NCBI RefSeq assembly: GCF_021869535.1
Contig: NW_026262668.1
Coordinates: forward strand, 74,731,558 to 74,795,557
Length of the DNA stretch: 64,000 bases
Direction of reading: 5' to 3'
Origin: Mytilus californianus
Lineage: Eukaryota > Mollusca > Bivalvia > Mytilida > Mytilidae
The position numbers were made by a program, and so were the translations under genes. Positions 1-13,900 of this stretch are shown here, piece by piece. The number at the start of each line of letters is the position of its first letter. Positions within the stretch are counted from its first letter, which is position 1. The notes beneath the pieces are model-generated. The model was given only the letters and a program-made list of their open reading frames with translations. It ran no database searches and had not been told where the DNA came from.

Positions 1-1827
1 CAAGAAAACGATTTGCTTTAGAAATACTTTAAAGTTGCACATGATATGGGAAAATGCATTAAATCAAGAGATGAAAATAAATAAGACAAGATTTTCAATG
101 TTATTACATCTGCATGATAAATGTCTTCATAATAAGTTAAATAAGCATTTGTGTTATATTTTTTGATTTCCTTTGTGGAAACATCCTGCACAGCCAAGAA
201 ACTAAAAATTAAATAAGAAAAGTTTTCTTTTAGCTTTTTACGTAATTTCACCAAAACAAAGATTTTTCATGGATGTGTACATACTTTTCCAGCCCAAATT
301 TACAATACTTAATATATGTCGATACAAGACAAGGAAAAACAAGACATTTTACAAATCACACAAACTTGATTATAACTTGTCAAATGTGAAATTTACTTTT
401 ATCATCTGAATACCTTTAAATAAATCTAGATTGAAAAGAGGGGCAATCGAAATCCTCACTTCGAGGGAAAATAGAAAACACCATGACCAATAATGATAGA
501 CAAAAGTTCAGTTGATACCAAATTTTAACATCATTTGAGTTTTGTTTCCTATCATGATTTGATACAGATGTGCATTTAAAACGGTTACCAATGCACCACG
601 GGTTACTAAATAGTAAAATGGATTTTTTTTTATATCTTGACGATTCACGATAAGAAACACACCTTTCTGTATTAAATTTTCCATTGTACAGCCATCAATA
701 TGAAAGTGAAGGACGGTACACTATCTGATCAGCAGCTAAAGTACTTTGAGTGGTATCTAAGTAACTTGGTACGAGGTGTTTATCACTGTACGCGTTGATT
801 ACTGTGCTTTTTCCTGTATGAACTTTTAAAATTAATTGCATGTTCCACAGATCGATATTAACGGGGAAGAGTTGAGATCTAAAATAAAATAGTTTAACCA
901 CCACATTGTCATTTGTGTCATATTTTAGGAGCATGGTAAATGGTTGTTCTTTATTATATGTATGTTTTTCATGTAGGACATTTGGTTTTGGTGGCAGATC
1001 TCTGATCTATTAATATTCTACACAACTTTTCTAGAGTGACACACTGAGAAACGTTATATTTTGACAAATAACATAGACACTTGCGTATTATCAAAACATT
1101 ATCGGTTGTCCTGTAGACGTATTTCAGTATTTGTGTCGTTGCGTTATCAGCTCATTGGCCTACAACCCACATCTTCTTTCATTCAGATTGGGTGACTGTT
1201 ACGGAACACTTGCTTCACGGGAATATGTTCCATCTGTCGGAGTCATAATTCCGTAATTTTATAAGTCCCTTCCTTTTTGATACAATATGGATTATTTAGT
1301 AATTTGTATTCGTCGGTTGACATATATGTGACAAGACATGTCTGACCCTGAAACTTTATCTTTCATGCAAAAGGGTCTGAAATTGTGGGGGATTTGGGGT
1401 TTTTGTTTTCTGATTAAAAAATAAATATGTAGATTTCTCAATTTTGTTCGCACATTATTTTCTATTTTTTATGTTAAAAAAAAAACATTCATTTTTATTT
1501 GTTTTTTCATTGCCCATTTTTGTCTATTCTGTTAACACAATCCAACCCTCGTATATTAAAATGAATAGAAAAATAATAAGAAAAAATTTATATCAAGTGC
1601 ATGTATTATTCCACATGTATCAAATGATCACTCTTCACATGTTTTGTTTTTATAAATATGTAACTTACTTGCACAAAGACTTGTTCGTACAGATGATATA
1701 TTACGTTACAGGTGATATGAAAATGTACCTGTTCACAGACCTGAAATGTCTGTAACGATTAGCAAGAGAGGTAAACTGATGTATACATATTTAATATGAA
1801 TATACTTGGTACAGTGTTTGTTTTCAG
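1..1827. other. Probable intron upstream of first visible exon
   Basis: AT-rich, with no exon of the NRF-6 family and no convincing open frame on either strand. It is inferred to be intron because the exon at 1828 starts inside a codon and the family's N-terminus is missing. Confidence 0.55.
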
Positions 1828-1979
1828 TGTTGGATGCTTTGGGAAAGCCTCCTGCAGGTTTACTTGGTGGACAATTTGCCTGGCTTGGTGATTATGACGA
1901 ATGCATTGGTGTAACAGCTGATGAATTCCACGGAGAATTCTGTGCAGCCAAGTTTTATGTTTCTTCTATTTCCAATCCA
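1828..1979 (+). CDS. nrf-6-like: NRF-6-like exon 1 of window (NRF domain)
   Basis: Acceptor ttttcag ends at 1827 and donor gtaaat starts at 1980. It enters with two bases of a split codon and ends in phase 0. The peptide has the family block LDALGKPPAG, then GLLGGQFAWLGDYDECIGV and a second Cys (FCAAKFY), the conserved core of the NRF domain. A preceding exon with the WAL(K/Q)M-type motif expected in this family was not found between 1 and 1827. Confidence 0.92.
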
Positions 1980-4900
1980 GTAAATAATTATTTTTATATT
2001 TAGAATATTATAAAACACTTTAACTTTCATTCTTACATTTTCCAAAGTTATGCAGCTTTTTATAATACATAAAGAGATTACTGAGAATAACAGTTCATTA
2101 TTACATACAAAACACGTGGCGTACGTTGTTGATGTTTGAAATAACAACAAGAGTTTTTTGCTGTAAACAGTTTCTTTTAACCGCTGTCCGTCTATCTGTC
2201 TGTCCTATATGGGTTGCATGGTTTGAACTGTCAGTATACATGCACAGTTGGTATACTTTATATTTAGTAAGTTGTTAGTACATATACTAATGGTGTGCAT
2301 ATCATTATCAGGATTTTGATTTCTTTAAAATTTCCAAAAGAATGTTGAACTTTGTCATTTTTTGGGGCAAGTTAAGCATGCATGGCGCATGCTTTGTCCG
2401 GCTATTTACTCTTACAGTTTTCAAACTAGCATTTGTTTTTCTTTAAAATAAGTTTATTGAACTTTATACTGTTACAAAATAAAATATTATGGTAGATGTA
2501 TGAACGTATATAAAAGGTATGCATATTCACAGGATTTTGGTTTTCTTCTAACTTCCCACAAATGACAGAATGTTAAACTTTGTCATTTGTAGTGAAATTA
2601 TTTATGCAGGATACGTGGTGTGTCCGGCTGACTTTATAGTTATCAAGCTAGCACTTTTATATTATGCTGGGCATATAACATATATTAAGATTCTGCATAT
2701 TTTCATTATTTTGATTGACTTTCAATTTCCATAAATGACAGAATATTTTACCTTTTTTGGCGGGCCTCAAATGTGTCTTTAAGACTTATCCAGTTCAAGT
2801 TGTATTTCAACATCAATGTTTCCTAAATCCAAATTGAATGTTTGTGGAACTAAAATCATGCAAAAAGCGGAGGCAACATCTTTGTCTAGTAGACAACTGA
2901 ATTTCAGTTCAGCTTCAATATTAAAACATTGTACCTTCAAACAATCAGTTTGTATTAAAATTAAATGGAAGTAATTGAGAGGATGACATACCATAGATAG
3001 AGCACATGTGTTTAAAAGATTCACAACAATAGAGGGAGAAGTTCTTCCTGTTACGAATTTCTCTTTTTTCTAATTTTTGAAAATAATACATAGCAGTACA
3101 TTTCTTTACTGTAAATGATTGTATTTCAGTTAACGAAAGCAAAAGGAATGGAACTTAGAGTTGGGATGTGTGTGCCGAATACTTGCTCCATTTCAGATAT
3201 ACAAAATCTTTTAAACTCCGGTAGGTATATATTTTTTTTATGTCAGGAGACAACTATTCTTTCTTTCTAAAGATTGAGCAAATGAGGAATAAAAAATCGA
3301 TGAATTGCATGCATACATGCGGTTTGTTTTAATATGTACAAATTTTCATAACTATATATCGTTAATGAAAAAAGGGAGAGGATTAACCCGTGTTTTTGAC
3401 CGAAGCATTTACCCTTACGTTTCCGCCATCTTGTTTTTTTTTTATATAAAAGTGAAAGAAGATAGCAATGAGGCATGCAGACAGATACATCGAAGAAGAA
3501 TAAAAAACTAAAATACGAGCGGCACTAAACCTGATATAAACCTGATATAAACATGGGTGAACACAATAGCTGTAGAAAGGATGGATGGGTGGATTGATGT
3601 TTTACGTCCAGTGGCAAATAAATCATGCACATCAAGACGTGAACATGTGATATGATTATAAAAATGCTTTGTGCAAGACCGACACTTTGAGTCGAATTTT
3701 AACGAGCTAGTTCACTGGGTAATAGTACGCATGAAGACATGTCACCAAACCCCGACATATTATTCACACTTCAACCCTACTAGACTTTGCTTACTCCTAA
3801 ATATCACATGCATTTTGGTATTAGATACGTATTTTTAAGACTTTGGTTGGACCTGGCCGGGAGTCAGGGGCTCTTTTCACAAAAAATCTTACGAGTAAAA
3901 ATACTCGTAAGTCATGAACATTTCAGTATAACTTACGATCAATTTTAATCGTAAGATTTTTTGTGAAAAGTGTCGCAGATATGTTTCCTCCCGTACACAT
4001 GCATGAAGATTACGTTACGGCGGCATCAACGGGGTTGTCGATATGAAACGGTTAACAGAAATATTGTTCCGCTAGTTGAAGACATTGATTCTCCGAGAAA
4101 ATGATGTCCTTTACATACTTATAAGTTTTAGCAATAATCAATAACACTCTAAAATGAAATATCATACATTTACAATAACACTGGACAGTTTTTGTATTTG
4201 TTTTCAGTGTTACCTAGGCTGTCAAATAACACAGTATTTGCAACTGGCGGAGATTGCAAGAAACCTGACCAACCTATTGATTTTAGAGCAAGAATAGCTT
4301 TGTAGGTATTTGCAATTTTTCAAAACGTTTTGTCTTTTTTGGAAATGTGTATGTTTTAGAAGTACATAAACATCTCAAAGTTTAATTTTACACATTTTAA
4401 CTCAGTTTTTTTTTATATTTTTTGAAATCAATATATCAGCAGTTTCAACACGTCTAAAATGCTTAATTAGATTTTTCTGTTTTGAAATAATAATTACAAT
4501 TTGTGCTTTCCGCGAAATAAGGAGCTGATGTATGATTGCCTATCAGACAACTTATCACCGATACTAAATGACCTGGATGTTTACAAGTATAGTCACTAAC
4601 GGCCTTTAACAATGAGAAAAACCCATACCGTTTCAGAGCGCGTAACCATCCCATTACCTGGGACAATGGTGTACATGTAACAGCATAAGATAAGAACAAA
4701 TCAGAAAGGAGAAGGCCCAGTAAGGCCCCTTTTTGGCCTCAAAATATAGCATTTTTACAAAATTGTTGAAATATAAACTTTTAGCTATTTATTAGAAAGT
4801 AGAATACTTTAGTCATATAAATATGGGATGTTATTCACAATACAATGCACAGCATCAGGTACTAGCATCACAAATTCATGCAAAATTACTGAAAACTTCA

Positions 4901-7900
4901 CAATTTTAGCATTTGTGCAAATTTTAAGACGGTTTTTGTCTAAAATGGCAGTAGCCACATTTGTGTTCAGTCATAATATTCAAATATATGCTGTATTTGA
5001 TGATAATACATAACATATATAAAGGTTGAGGCTGAACACGAATGCAGCTACTCACATTTTAGACAAAAACCATATAAAAATTGACGTTTTATGGCATATT
5101 TGATAGATTTTTCATATTGAAGCTTGAATTTGAGCGTCTTTAATGACCAAATCAGTTTAAATCTTTTACATGAACTAATTGAATCGACTGAAATAGACGC
5201 TTAAGTGTTTAAAAAATGTCAAAAATCTTTCATCAGATGTACTTCGAATTTTAGGTCTAAACTAGCCCTTACCGGACCTTCTCCTTTGTCAAAAAGAGCG
5301 AGACTCATCAAATCGGCACAAAAAAAACAAAAACAAAAAACAGAAGATACTAAAATCATTTTTTAGTACAATACTAAACTTATGAAATATAGAGGAAGCA
5401 TAAGACTAAGGTTAATGATAATCCCTTTGAGGTGGATTTAAGTACTAAGCATCTAAGAGCTTTCTTTAAATTATAAACATTTGGTTTCGATTTATATCTT
5501 TTGCTTTTGAGAAATTCGTGTTGTGCGCAAAGAAATTTGTACGATACCGGATTCCCCATCACCTAGTCTAGTTCCGCTGACGATCGACTTCGATATTAGC
5601 ACATAAGCCAGTGTTCTGTTATAAGCATGTTTGATATCTAATATATGTGGAATGTTGATTTCTAGCTCCTAAATTTTGTAATTGTGTTGAAACTAAGGTT
5701 TACATTTCCTGAGACAAAGATGTTCTGTTTCGGCTTTTGGATTTTTATGCTCTCAAGGGCTTTCACTTTTTGTCGTGAACGTACGTATTACTGAATATTT
5801 CATAAACACATCTTTTACACCCCGCCACATTCTTTATTTGCCTGTCTCGAGTCAAGAGCCTGTAGTTCAGTGGTTCATGCTGCTTTCGGACTATCAGTCT
5901 CCAATTGTACGTACAAGCAACCTAGTGGTCACCTGTCTTTGGAATTCGCATGTTAAAATAGTGGATTTAAATGTGTGTAAATTTTCAGTTAACGAGTTTA
6001 GTATTATATATAGTACTGAAATATAGTTGCAAATTCGCTCAGACACAGTTGACAAGAGAAGCTTTTTGAATTTCTAATAAAATCTTTTTTGTTGTACTCT
6101 CAATCGTTTAACATATTTTGCTTTCCAAGGTTATTCAACAATCACGTGTTGCAGACAAAGTATTGGTATTATAAGTAGGCATTAAGGAATTGAATACAAA
6201 TAATTTGTTATGATTAAGTTAATATGGAAACAATTCATTTATAGTATTATAATAAGTGTACTAGTTGGACTTGTGATCATAGCAACCATGTACGATGTTA
6301 TAATTCAACACATGCTACAACCAAAGAAAAACAGTTGGGATCTTTTCGATGGACATGCCACGACATATGATTCAGCTGGTAATGGGCATGTTAATAACGG
6401 ATACGAAGGCGAAAAAAATAGACCAATCAGCGATTTATCTGGCCAGGAGCATAAATATCAATTTAAAGAGCCGGATAGGTCCATGTCAGTTGAAGATCCG
6501 TCCACAACTCAGTACAAACCAGGTATAATATCTTTAGGTACCGACTATTCATCTTTTGAGGGGTTTTTTTCTCGGAAAGAAACAGTTTTGCTCCCGATTT
6601 TAATAAAAAAAAAACGCATTTTTTTTTCAATAACTTACAGGAACAAGAAATTCACTGAAACTCAATGTTACAATTAATTTCAGCCTAATTTTCAATGGTA
6701 ACGAACTATTTTTTTTTACTTCATTTCGGTCAATTTATATAAATACACAACCTATCTATTAAAGATCGCTAAAAGTAACAATGATGTCATCTATACTTAT
6801 TTGGTAGACCTGATTTGTGTTTCGCTCACCCCAACAAACGGATAAAATATTACAGAATGACTGTTGTCCAAAAGCAACCATGCACAGTGTAGTTTGTTAT
6901 ATCTACTTTTCATTATTTTGGTTTGATTATCTTTTGAATAGTGTAAAAAAGAAAATTACTTCCTTCTTGACATCTTAATATTTTTTTTCATTAATTCCTT
7001 TTTCCGTGTAAGCGCTAAATAACCATCAAAACCAATATTATACCAAAAACAATAATATACCACAATGCACATAAAAAGTGCTTAGTATAAGAAACGGATA
7101 TGTGGCATAATTACCTCTACCTGACGCACAACTTCACATAATCCGTCACAACACCCTTCACGAAACTTCCCCTTTATGAATAAATTAATAGAAACGTTAT
7201 TTTTGCCAGTGGACTGTTAGCAAGGACAATATCTATTTTCTGCTGGTTTGCTGCACGAAGATATATATTTTTAAACAAAATTTCGATGCGTACAAATTTG
7301 AAAGTCTTGTAGGTTTCTTCTAATTTGCTGTGTCGTCCGTTTGGATAATCATCAACAGAAACAGTAAATTCAATTATAATATTATTCGTTTGACACCTGA
7401 GTTGCTGAGAACGAACTTCAGCATACAAAAGGACTTCTGAATCACATCATTCATCCATAGAGAATCAAATTGAACTGGAGAAATTTGTTTTTCCTTAACT
7501 CTCAATTTAATTAGAAACTGTTATCAGTACAAAAGGTTTCGTTCTTTTAGTTGAAACGGACGCAAGTCAACGCCATTATATAGTTACGTTGGACTGACTT
7601 TTTGTTACAGACCAACGGAAGTTTGAGCGCTGAACCATTGCACGTTTTATTACCAGTAGAAAGCGTAAAAATCATCCTTTATGATATTAAAACATCATTA
7701 CAAACACCTTAGAGCATACCATCATTCTTAAGCTTACAACAATGGCATTTTAGCGATTCCAACGCTCTATGGCGTCCTTACACAAAAATATATAAATTCA
7801 GCATTGTTGTGTTTCAGGATTTCTTGGAAAGTTACTTCTGTCATTTTCTGTTTACACAAATGGAGCTAAGATATTGAGTACAAACCACGGTTCTGGCACG

Positions 7901-10900
7901 CTAACCGCTGTCAACGGTATACGGTTTATCAGCATGAGTTGGGTTATTCTAGGACACACATACGCATTTGGCCTGTACTCAGTAGGTAAGTTTCTAGTTG
8001 AATATATATATATATTTGAAGATCTAACATTGTTGGGCTAAATTTCAGACGAGTAATATATATATATTATGGTGTTAGCCCTGTATAACCACGTGTTATC
8101 CGATGCAGAATGTTTGTCATAAAGTTGTCACATGTTTAGACGTGTATATATATATATAAATAAAATGCGTTTTGTTAAAATATACTTTTTCACTCATTTG
8201 GTCTTTTGGAAATTGTTGTTTGTGCTGTATTTAGACCCCTCTACCAAAACATTTGTTTTGCATGCACACGTATAAAAATTGCGGTTTTTATCCAACGCAA
8301 TCATAGGTTTGAACGTTGTTTTCAATTTAGACTTGTTTATATTTTTTCGTTTGGGCTTGTATTATATTTGCCTTCGGGTTTATATGATCCGTTCATCCTA
8401 TTTTGACTCTTTCAAAATTCAAGAGTCTATCCTTGATTGAGGTAAATTATATATCCTTCCAAATACCGTTTCGATTCCTAACATCACTGAAGAGACATTA
8501 ATTGTTGAATTCCGGATATGGTGTACAAATTTTTGCACCTCATGTTTGCGGTATACTATCTTATCCCCAAGTTTATTGTTTTCTTTTTGGTAATAAATTA
8601 ATAATAAGATCTATTTTGTTACATCTTGTGATCCGTTTATTTGGCAATCGCCAATGGCAGTCAGCAGGGTTTAAGAACATCCGTTGTTCGACCTGCTAGT
8701 CAAATGCGTTTTGTTAAAATATACTTTTTCACTCATTTGGTCTTTTGGAAAATTGTTGTTTGTGCTGTATTGAGACCCCTCTACCAAAACATTTGTTTTG
8801 CATGCACACGTATAAAAATTGCGGTTTTTATCCAACACAATCATATGTTTGAACGTTGTTTTTAATTTAGACTTGTTGATATTTTTTCGTTTGGGCTTGT
8901 ATTATATTTGCCTTCGGGTTTATATGATCCGTTCATTCTATTTTGACTCTTTCAAAATTCAAGAGTATATCCTAAATTGAGGTAAATTATATGGCCTTCC
9001 AAATACCGTTTCGATTCTTACATCACTGAAGAGACATTAATTGTCGAAATCCGGATATGGTGTACAAATTTCTGCACCTCATGTTTGCGGTATACTATCT
9101 TATCCACAAGTTTATTGTTTTCTGTTTGGTAATAAATTAATAATAAGATTTATTTTGTTACATCTTGTGATCCGTTTATTTGGCAATCGCCAATGGCAAT
9201 CAGCAGGGTTTAAGAACATCCTTTAATCGACCTGCTAGTCAAATGCGTTTTGTTAAAATATACTTTATCACTTTTTTGGTCTTTTGGAAAATGTTGGCTG
9301 TGCTGTATTCAGACCCCTTTACCAAGAAATTTGTTTTGCATGCATACGTATAAAAATTGCGATTTTCATACAACGCAATCATAGGTTTGAACGTTGATTT
9401 CAGTTAAGACTTGTTTATATATATATACAAGTCTAAATTGAAATCAACGTTCAAACCTATGATTGCGTTGGATAAAAACCGCAATTTTTATACGTGTGCA
9501 TATATATATACATATAAAAGCGTCTAACATAATACACAAACGGTCTGTTTTTCCTTTTTATTGACATTTGAAATGATAATCCAACGTTGAAGACCTTCAA
9601 ACAACTTTCAAGATGAAAATAAAATTGTTGTTCCATTTATTTATATTTATTTCCCATTATAGTCTTCAGTTATATTTTTTCCCTTGTTATGTACCTCATC
9701 ATAAACGAAGAAGTTTTAATTAGCAAATACATATTATTATCATAGTTGTAATCTTAATTGTTTTAGCCTAACATAGTTGCTTCACGTATATATTTCATAT
9801 GATTGACGCTTTTGCTTTTTGCTAAAACCGAAAAAAAGCCACTTGGTTTTGTTGTTGAGATTTACACAAGTGTATATTAAATCAGATAAATTACACGGGA
9901 ATCGTCCAATTTACCACCGATGTGATAAATGTTACAATAGAGTCAGAGATCAAAAGTGTTTGACACCACGAAAATAACGCTGCTATATATTTCATATAAA
10001 AAAAAATTCAAATTATCCTGAAGTTATTACTTTTCGTATTTGAATGATATATTTATATCATATTACCCATCTTTATCTAATTGTAATAATACTGATGTAT
10101 TTTGATTGCTTGGCAACTACAGGTAATATTGGTACGCTTTATGGAGCACTGCTAAAGAGAAAAACATTCATGGCAATTGGCAATGCTGAGGTATCAGTAG
10201 ATACCTTCTTCGCTTTAAGGTATGAAAAGGTATTCCAAAATGAATGTAGAAATAACTAATAAGATAAGATGGGGAAACAATAACAGAGCAAAATATTTCA
10301 ACAACAAACCGATAAAATAATATGAATATTTGAATACCTAAGTGACATTGTTTGTTAATAATCATTCAAACCAGATGTAAAAGAGAGGCGAAAGATATCA
10401 AAGGGATAGTCAATCTCATAAGTCGCAAACAAACTGAAAATGCCATTGCAAATAACGAAAAACGACCAAAGGACAAACAACAGTAAACAAAATACAACAT
10501 AGAAAACTAAGGACTAAGCAACACGAGCCCCACCAAAAACCGAAAGTGATCTCAGGTGTTCGGAAGGGTAAGCAGATCCTGTTCCACTAGTGGCACCCGG
10601 CGTGTACTCATGTAAGTACAAACCCGGTAATAAATCTAATTCGGTAGGTCTCATTGGAGGAAAAGAGGACGGAATTGTGGTTACGACAACTAGAACATAT
10701 CCGTCGTCATCTGTGTAAATCGACAAATGAATCATTGCAAACATTTTTAAAAAGAAATAAAAAAAAGTGTACAGTACATGCTTTAAAAAGACATGAATGT
10801 CATTAATAAAAATGACACAAGCTTTGGATATTTATTCCAATTTGAATGTTTCATTTTCTTAGATGTGCCATTTTAGTTGAAAATTATCTGTAATTACATT

Positions 10901-13900
10901 TAGTACATTTACATTATTTTAGTGGTACCTTACTAACATACGTAGTTCTAAATCAACTGAAGAAGCAAAAAGGCAAACTGAATTGGTTTATGTTTTATTT
11001 TCATCGGTTTTGGAGGTAAGAAATAACATCAAATGTTTTTTCCGTCAACTACAAAAATCATGTGATCATTTGGAAGTTTATACTCATTTACTGATATTGT
11101 TGTTTGCCAAGCATATTAACTAATATTTCGCACTAAACTTAAATGTTATATATAGACATACATATATTGTTTTTTTTTTAAGGTAATACAATTAAATTTC
11201 ATGAATGAATGAATGATGAACGAAGCCCTTTTTGAATATTATATATTTGCAAAGTATATGATAATTTGTGATCGAATGTTGATAATGAATGCACAAATGC
11301 GACCTTTCATAGTACCCTGTATAATTTTTAATTAAATATAATGAATTTTAATTTTTGTTCTAAATCGAAGGAGACCTACAGTAAAAAGTGTGTCTATTCG
11401 TCCGTCTGTTCATCCTTCTTTCCGTTACACATAGTTTTGGCTTTCTACCATTAAAGCTTCTTTGAGTAAATCAAAGGAAAGGAAATTGACAGGATTACTC
11501 ACCAGTCCAGTACTGCAAGGCGTGTCTCGCAGAAATCTGTACATTGAAAGTCATTGTCAAAAACTATAAGTTGTGCATATGTAAAAATAAATCGTATCGT
11601 TTTCCAACTTGAAAGGCCCTTGGAATTTGATTTTAAAATTTGATAGATTAATCACCATTACAAGAAGGTTTTCTCTTACCAGGAAGATACTGTAAACCAA
11701 CTTATTTTTGCGGAACTTTTATTTCGCGTTTAGCCCTTTCTAGTCCATTTCGCTATTTTCAAATTTACTTGACTTAGTTAAATAAGGAAAGATCCAAGTT
11801 TTACATATTTGCGACGATTTATATTCGCGTTATTTTTCTTCTCGCGAAAGTCGCGAAAATAAATCACTCGCGAAAATTAGTTGGTTTACAGTACTGAATT
11901 TGTACATTGAAATTCATGGTCAAAAACTTATTTCAGCTTAGGCATTCCTGTGCATATATACAAATATCGTTTCCTCTCTTTAAGTACTATGGGTGATATG
12001 TGTGCATTATCCGCCAATCGGCCAAAATGTGACAATCGGGAAACGGACACAATCGGTAAATTTACAGATCTGACGACCGTTCAGGTATTAAAAAATATTA
12101 GAACTCAATTTGTAATGGTGACCGTACACGTTTGAAAAACGTAGTTTCGATGTATGTATATTTAGTCATGTTATTGCCATCATTATTATTGTGGTTATTA
12201 TGTTTTTTTGGTAAATGTACTGTTGGTGATTGATTGATTGATTGGTGACTGCTTTTCGCCGCGTCAGCATTAAAAGGCTATATCGTGGCGATGTACCGTT
12301 GGAATATATTAATTCAATAACATAGTATGTACTACACTCGAATCTTTTTAAAACATACATTTGATCAACTGATGTTGTCAACAAGAGAGCAATTCTTTTT
12401 TTTACCGTATAACAGGTTAACCCCTCCATATATGTTAATTATGATGGTGCAGATATGTATCTCTAAATATCTGGGAAGCGGACCCATGTGGTTAACAAAT
12501 GGCTTCGAAAAGAAGTACTGTAAAGATACGTGGTGGTGGAATCTATTATACATTAATAATTTCAAGACTGCTGCAGAAGAGGTAATTTTTTTAATTGTGC
12601 GATGGGATGGGATGGAATGGGGTAGGGTTGAACGAAAGTAATGGAGATGTGTGGTATAGGTCTACGAACACGCAACCAAAAGACAAACAAAAATCAAAAG
12701 AGGTCAAGTCAAGAAAACGTATGTGGTCTTATCCCCTCCTTCTAGAGGTCAACATACGGTCTTCAACAGTAGACCAGTATATACAATGTGTCAAGCTCTT
12801 ACTATATAAATCGTCCCAGTCTAGAAACGTTGTGAATACAATTAAACCATCGTCAACGGAAGAATTGTCTTGCTTTCTTTTCTAATCGGTATTACATGAA
12901 AACTACGAGACTTCATCTAGTATATTTGAGTGAGGATGTAGTGTTCACTACAAGCGCTCACAAGAACATATGTTCCGCTTGCGAAGACAAACTATGATAA
13001 ATGTTCAGTGTATCATCACTTAAATGAACAAAATTATGATCACAAAGATTAAAATAGAAAAAAAACAAAGAAAAGTCAAGTCAAGAAAACGTATGTGGTC
13101 TTATCCCCTAGGTCTAACTGATCATATGATAAGAAAGTAGAACATATCTAAAAATTCAAGTCAACTTCTGATATTATGAACCAAATCTCCAAGAATAATT
13201 TTTTTTGTCAATCTAGAAAATCGTTTATATATCGTCTAAAACAACGAAAGGCATAATCAATTTGTTAACTCAATTTCATTCACTGATCTTATAAGAGTGT
13301 AATAAAATGTCACTCAAGGCGATTTGTTACCATTTATTTAGCTTACCCTCATATAGACAGGCCAGAATATCACGTACATCATCTTAAAAACTTCAATGTG
13401 TTAAAGAGGGCTATATGTTGTCAATTTGTCAAATATATTAAAATATTGGTGTTGTAAAAACTTATCCTCCATTAATACCCATTTTATCTTACACCGTACC
13501 TTCAATAGGCCTAGTTGAAATATATTGAAATAAACACTCCTAGTTTTTGATAGAAATATACCTATATATTGTTAAAGATACAAGTGTGGACACAGATCAG
13601 TGTGGATAGTATGTTTGGATGTTTGACAGTGTTTTCTTCGTTACATTTGTTTGTTTTTATAGTGATTAAAATGATAACACAATGTTGACTGCTGTACCCC
13701 TATTTTTGACATTTTACCTATTGTGTCTGTTTGTTTTGTTCACGCATCGTTGTCAATATAATGGAATTTGATGCGACTGTCATACAAGTGAGAGGTTTAG
13801 CTAGCTATAAAACCAGGTTCAATCCACCATTTTCTACATAAGAAAATGCCTGTACCAAGTCAGGAATATGACAGTTGTTATCCATTCGTTTGATGTGTTT

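Noticed and set aside
1444..1755. 103-codon frame before the first exon
   Set aside because: Rich in Phe, Tyr, Lys and Ile from AT-rich DNA, non-ATG start, and not matching the missing N-terminus of the NRF family.
5775..6026. 83-codon frame
   Set aside because: It overlaps a dispersed repeat fragment (cctgtctcgagtcaagagcc) and has no ATG-supported or domain evidence.
6210..6677. 155-codon ORF as a separate small gene
   Set aside because: Its middle is exon 4 of the NRF-6-like gene. The ATG and the 3' extension lie in intron once phases are matched.
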